Shown: piece after piece, positions 1-9,309 of the stretch
Layout: every line of letters starts with the position of its first letter
Position numbering within the stretch: the stretch's first letter is position 1
DNA from: Spirochaetaceae bacterium
GTDB lineage: Bacteria > Spirochaetota > Spirochaetia > CADAEX01
Direction of reading: 5' to 3'
DNA length: 64,000 bases
Assembly (NCBI GenBank): GCA_009780675.1
Contig: WQZP01000004.1
Location: 54,295-118,294, forward strand
Program-made: the position numbers and the translations under genes
The notes under the pieces: model-generated
What the model saw: only the letters and a program-made list of their open reading frames with translations
Database searches by the model: none
Told to the model about the DNA's origin: nothing

Positions 1-185
1 TTTTTTTCTACATCTTCCGGCCCTGCGCCTTCATATGTTATTAAAACCACCAATCTCGGCGGACTAAATCTGGGATAAAGATCTATGGCAATTCTTGGAA
101 AAACAAAAGCCGCTATTGTCAAAAGAAGTGAAAATATAATTACAACAGTAACAGGACGGTTGATTGCTAATCTGGATAATATCAT
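1..185 (-). CDS. RND-family efflux permease, N-terminal fragment (runs off the window)
   Basis: Only the first 61 codons are present; the gene continues beyond base 1. The visible part has the classic RND start: a short cytoplasmic N-terminus with the 'INRPVTV' motif, one membrane segment (about residues 12-33), then 'RIAIDLYPRFSPPRLVVLIT' and the 'GAGPEDVE' motif at the head of the first periplasmic pore domain. RND permeases export drugs, metals or lipids by proton exchange with an adaptor and an outer-membrane channel. The ATG lies 2 bases after the stop of the adaptor gene, so adaptor, channel and pump form one operon. The substrate class (HAE1 versus MMPL-like) cannot be told from this fragment. 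Confidence 0.85.
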   Translation of the reverse strand, partial: MILSRLAINRPVTVVIIFSLLLTIAAFVFPRIAIDLYPRFSPPRLVVLITYEGAGPEDVEK

Positions 186-187
186 AA

Positions 188-1126
188 TTAATCGCTACCT
201 CTGTCCGTGCGCTCTCTGTTCAAAACATTGACATCAACGCCATCATCAAGAAGGTTTTGCCCTCTTACTACAATTTCTGTATCTACGGGAAGACCAGAAA
301 TTATTTCAGTAATCCCGTCGACACTCAATCCTATATAAACTTGTGTCAGAACCGCTTTATCATCTTGGACAACAAATACAAAAGTTCTCCCTTCTCTTCT
401 TACAACAGCAGCAGAAGGGATAAGCACTACATCCCTTCTGGTTTCTGTAAACAACTTTATGGAAGCAAACATTCCTGCCATAAGTTCAGGATAATTTCTG
501 TCAAACTCAAGTCTTACACTTGTTGTTCTTGTAAGAGTGCTCACAATAGGGCTTATTTCAACAATACGAGTATTAAAAACTCTTCCGGGCCACGCAACAA
601 AAGAAACTTCGGCCCTTGTACCTACCCTGACTTTTCCCACATGCTGCTCCGGAACTTCTGTCCTGATCTGCAAAAGAGAAAGATCTCCTACTGTAGCTAC
701 AACGCTGGCTAAAGATATAGTTGCGCCCACTTCATGCGGAAGAGCAGTAATTGTCCCTGTTATTGTTGACCGCACAGGGTTTAATGAAAATGAAAGGCCA
801 GGTCTTGAAGGATCTATTTCCGCAAGAACTTGTCCTGTACTTACACTATCTCCAAGCGTTACTGCAAGCCTGCTTAGCCTTCCCGCAACATCGGGAAAAA
901 TATCTACTTGCCTTACAGGCTCAATATTTCCGTTTATTCTTACAAAGTCTGCAAGATCACCTCTTGTGCTTCTTGCCGACTCTACTGCAAATACTGTGGG
1001 AACCCACCTGCCTCTTCCCCGCCCTTGCCCGGATCCTGCATCTTGCCTCATATAAATAGATAACGCAACCAATGCAGATATGATTATTATACCTATAACC
1101 AGTAAAACCGTAGCTCTTTTCCTCAT
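188..1126 (-). CDS. RND efflux periplasmic adaptor subunit (membrane fusion protein, HlyD/AcrA-like)
   Basis: This 312-residue protein has an N-terminal membrane anchor (about residues 6-26) and a Gly/Arg-rich linker. A split biotinyl-lipoyl-like hairpin follows: 'INGNIEPVRQVDIFPDVAG' and 'VTLGDSVSTGQVLAEIDPS' on one side, 'GTITALPHEVGATISLASVV' on the other. A beta-barrel and membrane-proximal domain complete it. The coiled-coil hairpin found in AcrA is essentially absent, so this is a short adaptor of the type paired with compact TolC-like channels. It should link the inner-membrane RND pump to the outer-membrane channel. The gene abuts the TolC-like gene (ATG directly after the TGA) and is followed at 2 bases by the pump gene. 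Confidence 0.9.
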   Translation of the reverse strand: MRKRATVLLVIGIIIISALVALSIYMRQDAGSGQGRGRGRWVPTVFAVESARSTRGDLADFVRINGNIEPVRQVDIFPDVAGRLSRLAVTLGDSVSTGQVLAEIDPSRPGLSFSLNPVRSTITGTITALPHEVGATISLASVVATVGDLSLLQIRTEVPEQHVGKVRVGTRAEVSFVAWPGRVFNTRIVEISPIVSTLTRTTSVRLEFDRNYPELMAGMFASIKLFTETRRDVVLIPSAAVVRREGRTFVFVVQDDKAVLTQVYIGLSVDGITEIISGLPVDTEIVVRGQNLLDDGVDVNVLNRERTDRGSD

Positions 1127-2449
1127 TCAAATTCCCTCCAGCGATCTGTTGATTGCATATTCAAAATCAAGAAGCGCAGCCTGATAATTAAATTTTTCCT
1201 GCAAAATCCTAACCCTTGCTTCCAAAAGCTGGTTCATTGCTCTTTCAAGAGACAATAGCTCTACAGTGCCTGCGTTATAACCCTGGGAAGCAAGTTCGTA
1301 TGTGCGCAACGCAAGCCTTTCATTCAGCTCCAGCGATCTGATTTTATTTATTGATTTTTCCATATTCATCGCAATTGTTCTTATTTCTATTTCCGCCCGT
1401 CTTATTGCGCTAGACAGCTCTATTTCATATTCCTTTATTCTTTCCCTTTTATTTCTAATCTCTGTACTTCTGGGCATAAAAGGCAAAAAACTCATCACAT
1501 CAAGAGATAACGTAATAAAAAACCTCCCGGTATCACGCCAGCTATCCGTCGCCATGATATTATCTCCAAATGGATTCTCTACAAACATCATATTTTTAGA
1601 ATATCCCAAAATAAGAGAAGGGATTCTGCTGTTTCTGGATGCAGATAGATCTGTATTGGAAATTTTTATCAACTGCTCAAGCCTTCTAACATCAAATCTG
1701 CTTGAAAGATATGCAAGTACAAGATCATCTATATCCAATTCATAAACTTCGGGATCAAGCACGCCTTCTAACGCTATATTATCTTCTATGCCAAGCCCCA
1801 GTATCTCTTTAAATAAAAGCATGGAGTTTTGGTATGTGTTCACCATTTCAACAAAATCCGGCCTAAGACTTTCAAGCGTTACTTGCGCCTGAAGCCTGTC
1901 AAGTTCAGACACAAGTCCGTATCTGAAATTAATATCTGCCTGCATGAAACTCCTTTCAGCAAGCTCTATTGTGCTTTCCATAACCTTGATGCTTTCTTCC
2001 ATAACCAGTAAAGAGAAAAACAATTTTCTTACATCTCTCTTTAATCTGCTTTTAAAATCCGCATAATTTATGCGCCCAAGTTCATAATCCTGTGCAAGCA
2101 GCTCTATTCCATTAAATATGGAAGCTGACAAAACAAGCTGCGTATTAAGCTGCCAGGATACATCCCATCGGCCAGGAGTTGGTATGAGTATTTCATTTGG
2201 TCTTGCAAAAGTTGAAGAAAGCGTAGCTGTAGGCATAAGAGCATTAAACCTTGTATCATAGCTTCTTCTTCTTGCAGAAAGTGAATGTTGTTGCGCTCTA
2301 AGCAACAAATTTTCAGAAATAGCCATTTTGACTGCTGTTTCAATATTAATAACTTTTACTCTATCCAGTTGCTCATTATTGATCCTTTCCTGGGAAAATA
2401 CAAAAGAACAGTACAAAAATAAAAGAATAAACAACAGAAAAAACTTCAT
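1127..2449 (-). CDS. TolC-family outer membrane efflux protein
   Basis: This 440-residue protein has a cleavable signal peptide (hydrophobic residues 3-18, cleavage near 'FVFSQ'). Two long alpha-helical repeats follow, rich in regularly spaced Leu/Ala/Glu, as in outer membrane efflux proteins. The segment 'EIEIRTIAMNMEKSINKIRSLELNERLALRTYELASQGYNAGTVELLSLERA' (quoted from about residue 355, in parts) carries the usual 'Y..G..s.leLl.a' pattern. The protein should form the outer-membrane and periplasmic exit duct for the RND pump encoded just downstream. It is the first gene of the operon; the A+T-rich 2450-2683 interval separates it from the divergent htrA gene and should contain both promoters. 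Confidence 0.88.
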   Translation of the reverse strand: MKFFLLFILLFLYCSFVFSQERINNEQLDRVKVINIETAVKMAISENLLLRAQQHSLSARRRSYDTRFNALMPTATLSSTFARPNEILIPTPGRWDVSWQLNTQLVLSASIFNGIELLAQDYELGRINYADFKSRLKRDVRKLFFSLLVMEESIKVMESTIELAERSFMQADINFRYGLVSELDRLQAQVTLESLRPDFVEMVNTYQNSMLLFKEILGLGIEDNIALEGVLDPEVYELDIDDLVLAYLSSRFDVRRLEQLIKISNTDLSASRNSRIPSLILGYSKNMMFVENPFGDNIMATDSWRDTGRFFITLSLDVMSFLPFMPRSTEIRNKRERIKEYEIELSSAIRRAEIEIRTIAMNMEKSINKIRSLELNERLALRTYELASQGYNAGTVELLSLERAMNQLLEARVRILQEKFNYQAALLDFEYAINRSLEGI

Positions 2450-2716
2450 AAAAGTCGACCCTCTTCCATAATATTCCTGATTTTATCAATATTATTTGAT
2501 TTTGATACAAGCAATAAATTATAAAATATGACATTTTCTATGATAAATCTATAAATTTATCCTAACATTTGCTAACATTTTGTTTAAATATGTAACAAAA
2601 TAATTATTAGACAATTTTTAATTATGTTTGTATCTTTTACATTAGATATTCAAATCTAAAAAAAATAAATTAGGATATAAATTATGATCATTGCAAAAAT
2701 CAAGGAGCTCTTTAAG

Positions 2717-4192
2717 ATGATAAAATCCAAAAAATATTCTGGTGTTATACTATTATTCATAGCTGTTTCTTTAATAATTTTCTCTCAAAGGATTTTTTCT
2801 TCCCCCCCAAAAGAAACACAGCTATCCCATACCGAAAACAATTTTAGAAGAGTTCCGGATACCAGAGAACAGGTATTTTTTTCATTCAGCACTGTTGCAA
2901 GACAGGTGCTCCCAACAGTTGTTCAAATCAATACAGTAGAAGTAGTAGAACAGACAGCTCCTGGTTTTAGAAGTCCATTTGATTTTTTCTTTGGAAACCC
3001 GGCTCCCAGAGGCAATGAGCAAAGAAGAGAATTCAGAAGACCAGGGCTTGGCTCAGGAGTTATTGTAAGACAGGACGGAAGAAGGGTATATGTTATTACC
3101 AATAATCATGTTGCAGAAAGAGCGCAGGAAATCAGGGTTAAACTCAATGATGGAAGAGAGTTTGATGCAAAAATAATTGGAAATGACTCAAGAACAGATC
3201 TTGCTCTAATAATGTTTGAAACAAGAGATAGTGTTCCTGTTGCAGTATTGGGCGATTCCGATGACCTTGAAGTAGGAGATATTGTTCTTGCAATAGGGAG
3301 CCCTTTTGGATTTGAGTCAACAGTTACAATGGGCATTATAAGCGCTCTTGGAAGGCATGGCCCAAGAGGCATTGCGGGATTCACAGATTTTATACAGACA
3401 GATGCATCAATAAATCCGGGAAACTCCGGCGGAGCTCTTGTAAATATGCGGGGCGAAATCGTAGGTATTAATACATGGATAGCCACACAATCTGGTGGAA
3501 GCGCTGGCGTTGGGTTTGCGATCCCAATAAATAATTCCAAAAGAGCAATAAATGAATTTATTGCTACCGGAAGGATAACGTATGGCTGGCTTGGCGTAAG
3601 CGTAGGAGATATTACCGGCACAACAGCAGAAGATGTAAGAAAATCTCTTGGCATTGAAGAAAACAGAAGAGGCGCCATGATATTTAATCTTTTCAGGAAT
3701 TCTCCGGCATTTAAGTCAGGGCTGCTTCCGGGCGATTATATAATTCAAATTGATAATGAAAGTATTGAAAGTGCGGATCACCTGACAAGAATAGTAGGAA
3801 GACTCGCGCCGGGCGCCAATCCTGTTTTCAGAGTAATAAGAAACAGAGAAGAAATAACGTTAAATGTCGGGATTGAAGCAAGAGCAGATGAACGGGAAAT
3901 CCAAAGAAACAGGGATTTATGGCCAGGGATAATTGTCACAAACATTACTGCTGATATGAGGAGTGAATTAAATACAGACTCTTCTGTTAACGGGGTTGTT
4001 ATCACTTCTGTTGTTCCGGAATCCCCTGCTGCTATTGCAGGTATAAGAGCAGGCGACATTATCCAGGAAATCAATGATGCCCAAATTTCAGATATAGGGA
4101 TGTTCTATACCAATCTTAACAGCCCTGGGGCAAGAAAGATTTTTCAGATCCATAGACAGGGTAGTTCTGTCATGATTGGTCTTGTAAAATAG
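2717..4192 (+). CDS. Do-like (HtrA/DegP-type) periplasmic serine endoprotease with two PDZ domains
   Basis: This is a chymotrypsin-fold protease with a signal anchor (residues 8-25) and a complete triad. Counting from base 2717: His131 in 'NNHVAERA', Asp161 in 'RTDLALI', Ser237 in 'NPGNSGGAL'. Two PDZ domains follow (about 280-370 and 385-490). Proteins of this type degrade or refold misfolded envelope proteins. I chose ATG 2717 because AAGGAG sits 9 bases upstream; an in-frame ATG at 2684 would add 11 residues behind a weaker ribosome site. The gene is monocistronic by layout, divergent from the efflux operon and convergent with the next gene (10-base gap). A second, differently built Deg protease lies at 50.5 kb. 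Confidence 0.93.
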   Translation: MIKSKKYSGVILLFIAVSLIIFSQRIFSSPPKETQLSHTENNFRRVPDTREQVFFSFSTVARQVLPTVVQINTVEVVEQTAPGFRSPFDFFFGNPAPRGNEQRREFRRPGLGSGVIVRQDGRRVYVITNNHVAERAQEIRVKLNDGREFDAKIIGNDSRTDLALIMFETRDSVPVAVLGDSDDLEVGDIVLAIGSPFGFESTVTMGIISALGRHGPRGIAGFTDFIQTDASINPGNSGGALVNMRGEIVGINTWIATQSGGSAGVGFAIPINNSKRAINEFIATGRITYGWLGVSVGDITGTTAEDVRKSLGIEENRRGAMIFNLFRNSPAFKSGLLPGDYIIQIDNESIESADHLTRIVGRLAPGANPVFRVIRNREEITLNVGIEARADEREIQRNRDLWPGIIVTNITADMRSELNTDSSVNGVVITSVVPESPAAIAGIRAGDIIQEINDAQISDIGMFYTNLNSPGARKIFQIHRQGSSVMIGLVK

Positions 4193-4202
4193 TAAAAAAC
4201 CA

Positions 4203-5648
4203 TTATGCTGCGGAACGCCTTACACGAAGCTCATCAATACATAGTTTGATCATAGGCTCAAGTTCCAGCACCTCAAACCCTATGTTCATTATCTCCCGGC
4301 TGGAAAGGCTATTGCCCCAATCAGGAGATATAACATTATAATTATCTGTAATAAAAGTTGTTATTATATGTGAAGCGCCCTTAAGTAAGTAAGGATCTTT
4401 TTTTGCCCCTTTTCTCCAGTGCTGTGTAAGATATTTTTCAAGATGTTTTGGGAGAAGCTCGCTGAATTCGTTATGCGCATCAAAAGCATCTCCGAGGCAA
4501 AATTTCTGAATTCTGTCACGCAGGGAATACACCTGCGCATCTGTCTTGTATCTTATATCTCTTAATCTTTTGACTTCTGCTTCTTCCTGTTCTTTATTTT
4601 TTTCCCTCTTTACCAAACCTACTTTTGCACTGACTTTTTTCTCCCGAACAACCTTCTCCTCTTTCGCAACTGCCTGTTTTCTTTTTTCAAGAGCAATGGA
4701 GCTTGCAGTTTCGACAAGATCATCAGGCCTTACCTTCTTCCATACTTGCTGCATAAAAAGATCTTCTTTAAGACTATATTGATAACTGCTTGAAAGAAGA
4801 GAATATATCTCAAGAAGAATAACTTCGTCAGCCATTTTTCTAATGCGGCAGTTTTTTATTATTTGAAAAATCCTAAAATGGTTTGTGTTATATTTTTTTG
4901 AATAGAGAAAAATCTTTTTTTCAAAATCATGATTAAATATCTGCCGCCAGTAAAGTCTGCAATAGGAAAGAACCTGAAACGATCTTGATTTTATATCATT
5001 ATTTATACAGATCATCCTTATTTCTTCATCTGTAAAAACAATTTTATCAAGGTCAATAGTTACCTTTTTCTTTTCCTCTTTTGGATAACTATACTGCGCG
5101 TCTAATTTTAAATTTTTTGACTTGTCTTCTATCTTTACTTTCACAAAAAGCGTGTTGTCAAAATATCTTCTTAATATGTCCACCGCAGTATTAAATTTTC
5201 CTGGCATATAGTTAAGAAGCACAGAATATGTTCCAAGTTTTTCTACAAAAGAGATTCCTTCCCCTTTGGCATGGGGAATAACCCTTAATGAAACATCAAT
5301 TTTCTTCAAAATTTCATAAGGATTATTATTAGGACCTTCAAATATGGAAGAAATATGGTCAATAAGCTTTTTTACAGATACAACTATTTTTTCAAAAATT
5401 TCTCTTACAGCTCCGGTATAGATTTCCTGAAAACGGATATCGCCTTTTCTGTAATATCTTATAATGCGGATTCTTATAAGCTCATCGGGATAACGGGGTA
5501 TTAAACGTTTTTCATATACAAAACATGCTTGTTTATATTGCTTCCCTTCAATTAATGAAATGTACAGACTAATATCTTTATCAAATCCATTCTTGTCAAA
5601 GGAAGAACATTCATTTAAAAGAATTGTTTTTATAACTTCTGAGTTCAT
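4203..5648 (-). CDS. Conserved hypothetical protein with charged helical linker
   Basis: This protein of about 481 residues was not recognised. It has no signal peptide or membrane segment, so it is probably cytoplasmic. The N-terminal two thirds are mixed alpha/beta with many Lys, Tyr and Phe. A Lys/Glu-rich, coiled-coil-like linker at about residues 325-375 ('EEKVVREKKVSAKVGL') leads to a compact C-terminal domain of about 110 residues. The upstream TTG at 5666 gives a 6-codon longer frame; ATG 5648 is preferred as the ordinary start codon, although neither has a strong ribosome site. It lies alone between convergent htrA and the aminotransferase gene. The length and codon use look like a real chromosomal gene. 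Confidence 0.7.
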   Translation of the reverse strand: MNSEVIKTILLNECSSFDKNGFDKDISLYISLIEGKQYKQACFVYEKRLIPRYPDELIRIRIIRYYRKGDIRFQEIYTGAVREIFEKIVVSVKKLIDHISSIFEGPNNNPYEILKKIDVSLRVIPHAKGEGISFVEKLGTYSVLLNYMPGKFNTAVDILRRYFDNTLFVKVKIEDKSKNLKLDAQYSYPKEEKKKVTIDLDKIVFTDEEIRMICINNDIKSRSFQVLSYCRLYWRQIFNHDFEKKIFLYSKKYNTNHFRIFQIIKNCRIRKMADEVILLEIYSLLSSSYQYSLKEDLFMQQVWKKVRPDDLVETASSIALEKRKQAVAKEEKVVREKKVSAKVGLVKREKNKEQEEAEVKRLRDIRYKTDAQVYSLRDRIQKFCLGDAFDAHNEFSELLPKHLEKYLTQHWRKGAKKDPYLLKGASHIITTFITDNYNVISPDWGNSLSSREIMNIGFEVLELEPMIKLCIDELRVRRSAA

Positions 5649-5745
5649 AATATCTGCTCGGCACAATAACGATTATCTTAAGCCTATTGTTATATTTTTC
5701 TATTACCAAGTGCTTTTTTTGGCAGTTAGCAGCATTTATATACAA

Positions 5746-6930
5746 CTATTTTCCAAGTGCATCAAATGCTTTTTTAAAACCAGCAGCAGCTCCTTCAATA
5801 ACTTTATCAGCAACACAATAAGCTATTCTAAAATATCCTGGCGTGCCAAATCCCCTCCCTGGAACAACCAGAATTTTTTCATCCCGAAGAGCATCTACTG
5901 CTTTTAGATCATCTCCGCCAGGGGCTCTTACAAAAAGATAAAAAGCGCCCTCTGGTTTTTTAAATTCGTACCCTATATTTCCAAGTATTTCCGAAAGTCT
6001 GTCTCTTTTTTTCTTGTAGAAATCTATATCAACACTTTTCCCCTGGAATTCCGCAACAATTTTCTGCATTATCGCAGGAGCATTTACATAACCAAGAATT
6101 CTATTGCACATTATCAGCCCGCCCATAAGATTTTCAATATCTTCTGCAGCAGGATTGACCGCAAGCCACCCTATTCTCTCACCTGGAATCGAGAGGTCTT
6201 TTGAATAAGAAGTTAAAATAATACTATGCTTATATGCCTTAATAACAGACGGAACTTTGACCCCATCATATACGATTTTTTTATAAGGTTCATCGCTTAA
6301 AAGATAGATAGCCCTGCCCCGTTCATTACTTTTTCTCTCAAGCATTGCAGCCAATTTATTTATTGTAGCCTCGTCATATACTTTTCCCGAAGGGTTATTT
6401 GGAGAATTGATAATTACCCCTTGAGTTTTATCATTTATTGCTTTTTCAATATTTTCGGGAATAAGATTAAAATCTTCTCCGGAAGGAACAAGGACAAGTT
6501 CGCCACCATGATTTGCAACATAGGCATTATATTCTGCGAAATAGGGGGTTATTGTAATGATATTGTCCCCAGGATTAAGAATGGTTTTTAATGCTACATT
6601 CATCGCCCCTGCAGCGCCGCATGTCATTACAATATTAGCTGCTGGTATTTCGATTTCTTCTGTTTTGCTTAACCATGAGGCAATTTTTTCCCTTACATCC
6701 TGATATCCTGCATTAGGCATATACGCGTGCATGCCTGGTTTTACATTTTTTGTATATTCTTCAAGCGTTTTTGCAAACTCTGCCGGAGGATCGATATTTG
6801 GATTCCCAAGACTAAAGTCAAACACATTTTCTGCACCATATTTCGACTTTAAAACAGCTCCTGTTTCAAACATTTTTCTTATCCAGGAAGATTTTTCCAT
6901 TGCGCCAATTACATTTTTTGAGACTGCCAT
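5746..6930 (-). CDS. Pyridoxal-phosphate aminotransferase, class I/II (AspC/AlaA-like fold)
   Basis: This 394-residue fold-type I aminotransferase shows 'NSPNNPSG' (Asn of the PLP-ring site, about residue 178), 'LSDEPYKKI' (Asp/Tyr pair) and 'SYSKDLSIPGERIGW', in which Lys244 should form the Schiff base. The C-terminal 'FRIAYCV' supplies the carboxylate-binding Arg. It transfers amino groups between an amino acid and a 2-oxo acid; the specific substrate is not readable from sequence. ATG 6930 is backed by GGAGGGC 4 bases upstream. It is monocistronic, and the 6931-7090 gap holds the promoter region shared with the divergent LuxR gene. It is only distantly similar to the second aminotransferase at 24.2 kb. 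Confidence 0.9.
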   Translation of the reverse strand: MAVSKNVIGAMEKSSWIRKMFETGAVLKSKYGAENVFDFSLGNPNIDPPAEFAKTLEEYTKNVKPGMHAYMPNAGYQDVREKIASWLSKTEEIEIPAANIVMTCGAAGAMNVALKTILNPGDNIITITPYFAEYNAYVANHGGELVLVPSGEDFNLIPENIEKAINDKTQGVIINSPNNPSGKVYDEATINKLAAMLERKSNERGRAIYLLSDEPYKKIVYDGVKVPSVIKAYKHSIILTSYSKDLSIPGERIGWLAVNPAAEDIENLMGGLIMCNRILGYVNAPAIMQKIVAEFQGKSVDIDFYKKKRDRLSEILGNIGYEFKKPEGAFYLFVRAPGGDDLKAVDALRDEKILVVPGRGFGTPGYFRIAYCVADKVIEGAAAGFKKAFDALGK

Positions 6931-7090
6931 CCAAGCCCTCCGAGTTAAAACTTATTTAACAATATTGTTACTTAATTATAGATAAAAATAAAGAATTTTC
7001 AAAATTATAACCCCTGTACTGACTTTTTTCAATTACTTCCCAAGAAAATGTAATTGATATTTAGAGCAGAAATAATTAGGGTATTAGAGT

Positions 7091-8515
7091 ATGATAAATA
7101 AATTAAAAGTGACAGCTCTACGGCTTTTTCAAACACGGGACGAACTGACCTTTCGCAATATCAGGGGCAGTCTATGGCCTGTTTTTTTAATATTTCCTCT
7201 TTCGGTAATCATGGGAGATCTACGCTACTTTGATTTGGGCATTACTATGGCAGGCTTTGAGTCTTATGAGCTGATGCTTTATCCCCTGGGGCTTGGCTGG
7301 CTTGTCTTAGCCTTTACACCGAAAAACCATGTGCTCCCGCTCCTCCGGGCAGCTGCTATGATTTGCGCTGTTTTGCTGCCATTACAGATTTTCACGCCTA
7401 GCCCAATAGGACAGCTTGCATTTTTTATGGGCTTCCAGTTTTTAAATGGAATATGCGCTGCTGCTGCATTTTATCTGTTTTGCTTTGTTTTGAATAATGT
7501 TGAACGTCTGTTTGGCATGATTATTATCCAGTTTTACTACGGATTCTATTACACGATCTGGAGGGCGTTCCCCGCTGTTCAGGAGTTAGGTATAACCTGG
7601 GTCGCTGCTGTAGTAATGGTAGCTTATATTGTCGTGGTCTTTGCATGCCGCATGCCGCGGGAAGAAACTTCCACCTGCAGTGATGGCAAAGAATCAGGAG
7701 TCCCCTTTGTTATTGGTTTAGCTGTTGTGTACTACATGATAATGTGCATGATCAATTACATAGAATGGATGGAAGAAAGTGTTTCCAGTTTGGCATTTGG
7801 TATTGGTTCTTTTGCTTCTATTGCCCTGATTATTTTTATCCAGGTGCTAAGCAATCGCAATGCCCTTTATATTTGGCTTTTATTTCTGGCCCTCTCTTTG
7901 CTGGGGCTCGGCATTCTCATATACGATTCACATAAAACCATGCTGCTCGGATCATTCGCATATGGATTGGGAGACGGCTTGGGCTATATTATTATTTATT
8001 ATATATGCGCAGGAACTATAAAACAGAGCAAGTCACTTAAAATGTTCAGGCTTTTTTGTTTTATAATGTTTGCCTCGTATTTCATTATTTCCGGCATATT
8101 CTCACAAGCCTTTACTAACTACGCTGGACCAAACCACTTTTTGGCTTTCGGTGTCGTATTGGTTTTATGTTCCGTCTGCTTCATATTGGTGCCACTTATG
8201 CAAAAAAAGCTATTTGAAGTTAATTGGACAGATGGCCAGCACTTGCGGGATATGGCAGAGTATTCAGATTCTCTTTCTGAAATAAAAAAAATTGATAAAA
8301 AAAATGAACTCAACCTGACAGATCGCGAACAAGAAATGTTTACGCTGCTCTTGAGCGACACATCTCCAAAAGAAATTGCTTATAATCTGATGATCAGTTA
8401 CAACACAGTTAATTTCCATATAAAAAACCTTTATCGCAAACTTGGCATCCAAAGCAGAACCGAGTTATTTTCTAAATTTTCGCCAACCTCTGGACAAATT
8501 CCACCTTCCCCCTAA
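7091..8515 (+). CDS. Membrane-bound LuxR-type transcriptional regulator (about 12 membrane segments plus C-terminal HTH)
   Basis: This 474-residue protein begins with a hydrophobic region of about 370 residues containing roughly ten to twelve membrane segments, arranged like a small transporter domain. It ends in a LuxR/GerE helix-turn-helix (about 400-460): 'LTDREQEMFTLLLSDTSPK', 'EIAYNLMISYNTVNFHIKNL' and 'YRKLGIQSRTEL'. Such fusions are known mostly from Actinobacteria (Eggerthella group) and some spirochaetes, where the membrane part is presumed to sense a ligand; this is family knowledge. The DNA just after its stop carries two copies of a palindrome that recurs at 12.9 kb, so the HTH probably binds there and controls the adjacent Cys-rich operon. 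No clear ribosome site precedes ATG 7091. Confidence 0.88.
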   Translation: MINKLKVTALRLFQTRDELTFRNIRGSLWPVFLIFPLSVIMGDLRYFDLGITMAGFESYELMLYPLGLGWLVLAFTPKNHVLPLLRAAAMICAVLLPLQIFTPSPIGQLAFFMGFQFLNGICAAAAFYLFCFVLNNVERLFGMIIIQFYYGFYYTIWRAFPAVQELGITWVAAVVMVAYIVVVFACRMPREETSTCSDGKESGVPFVIGLAVVYYMIMCMINYIEWMEESVSSLAFGIGSFASIALIIFIQVLSNRNALYIWLLFLALSLLGLGILIYDSHKTMLLGSFAYGLGDGLGYIIIYYICAGTIKQSKSLKMFRLFCFIMFASYFIISGIFSQAFTNYAGPNHFLAFGVVLVLCSVCFILVPLMQKKLFEVNWTDGQHLRDMAEYSDSLSEIKKIDKKNELNLTDREQEMFTLLLSDTSPKEIAYNLMISYNTVNFHIKNLYRKLGIQSRTELFSKFSPTSGQIPPSP

Positions 8516-8570
8516 GACTTAGTAGGTCACTTAACCGCCAAAAATCACCCCCCTACCAGATTTGGTAGGG
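8512..8570. promoter_or_regulatory. Double palindrome upstream of the Cys-rich operon (putative LuxR-type operator pair)
   Basis: Site 1 (8512-8527) contains AAGACTTAGTAGGT, centred at 8517.5. Site 2 (8551-8570) is the perfect palindrome CCCTACCA-GATT-TGGTAGGG, centred at 8560.5. A CACAAT hexamer at 8587-8592 could be the -10 box for the gene starting at 8605. The same arrangement, with the same 69.5-base distance from the site 1 centre to the hexamer, recurs at 12933-13017. This is read directly from the sequence; operator function is inferred. Site 2 could also serve as a terminator for the LuxR gene, but only a broken T run follows. Confidence 0.6.
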
Positions 8571-8604
8571 TGACAAGTTTTATTTTCACAATTAACTTTT
8601 TTAT

Positions 8605-8970
8605 ATGAAATCTTTAAAAATACCACTTACAAAACTTACTACCGATCATTCAGATTGGAACATATTTAAATTCACCTTTTTTTGCGATTGTTGCGAAAAT
8701 GGCTGGGTTAGTCCAACGTTTCCATTTTCATCTGACAGGCCTGCTGCCATTAAACAAGAAGACACAATAAAACAGATTTGGGAGCAGGGACGCAAAATGG
8801 CATTTGAACAAGCCAATCTACAAGCTCATTTGTACTTTAACAATTGCTCCGAATGCTGTAGATGTGTTTGCGATAAATGCTTTGGAGCAAAAACCAAAAA
8901 GTATTACGGCCTTTGCAAAGAATGTTCAGAAAAAAAAACGAACAAAGAGTTTAGCCTGGAAAAAACATAG
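8605..8970 (+). CDS. Small Cys-rich putative zinc-ribbon protein
   Basis: This 121-residue protein has two Cys clusters: 'CDCCENGW' near residue 28 and 'CSECCRCVCDKCFG' followed by 'CKEC' near residues 90-115. The spacing suggests one or two structural zinc sites. It has no signal peptide, so it is probably cytoplasmic. It is not a family I can name. The gene starts only about 13 bases after a putative -10 box, with no ribosome site, so its mRNA may be nearly leaderless. It lies directly downstream of the double-palindrome promoter and 15 bases before the next small gene, so the two look co-transcribed and controlled by the adjacent LuxR-type protein. Confidence 0.7.
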   Translation: MKSLKIPLTKLTTDHSDWNIFKFTFFCDCCENGWVSPTFPFSSDRPAAIKQEDTIKQIWEQGRKMAFEQANLQAHLYFNNCSECCRCVCDKCFGAKTKKYYGLCKECSEKKTNKEFSLEKT

Positions 8971-8985
8971 ATAAGGAGAATTTTT

Positions 8986-9309
8986 ATGGTAAGAAAAACA
9001 GAAGCAACCACCAATGTGTGGAAAAACAGGCTTATTATAACTGACCTGGCTACCGGTAATGTTAATAGGGCATTACAAGCGGATTATTATATAACCACTA
9101 ATACTATTGGCGGAGAGCCAACACTGGACACAACTGCACTCTTCTTCCCTCACTCCAGTACCCGCCATATCCCCCCGAGCCGCGAAGTGCCCACCATGCT
9201 GGTGCCAGGTAATTTTATGGCAAGCTATAATAGCTTGCCTGGGCTTGCATACAATTTAATTGCGAATTTTGAAATCAATACCCCAGGCAGTGTTCAGTTT
9301 ATAGATTGA
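8986..9309 (+). CDS. Hypothetical protein, second gene of the Cys-rich operon
   Basis: This 107-residue protein was not recognised. ATG 8986 follows a good AAGGAG ribosome site. The sequence is rich in Thr, Asn and Pro with short beta-like stretches ('WKNRLIITDLATGNVNRALQ') and has no Cys, signal peptide or membrane segment. It is co-directional with the Cys-rich gene 15 bases upstream and probably in the same transcript. Real coding status is supported by the ribosome site and operon spacing rather than by homology. Confidence 0.6.
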   Translation: MVRKTEATTNVWKNRLIITDLATGNVNRALQADYYITTNTIGGEPTLDTTALFFPHSSTRHIPPSREVPTMLVPGNFMASYNSLPGLAYNLIANFEINTPGSVQFID

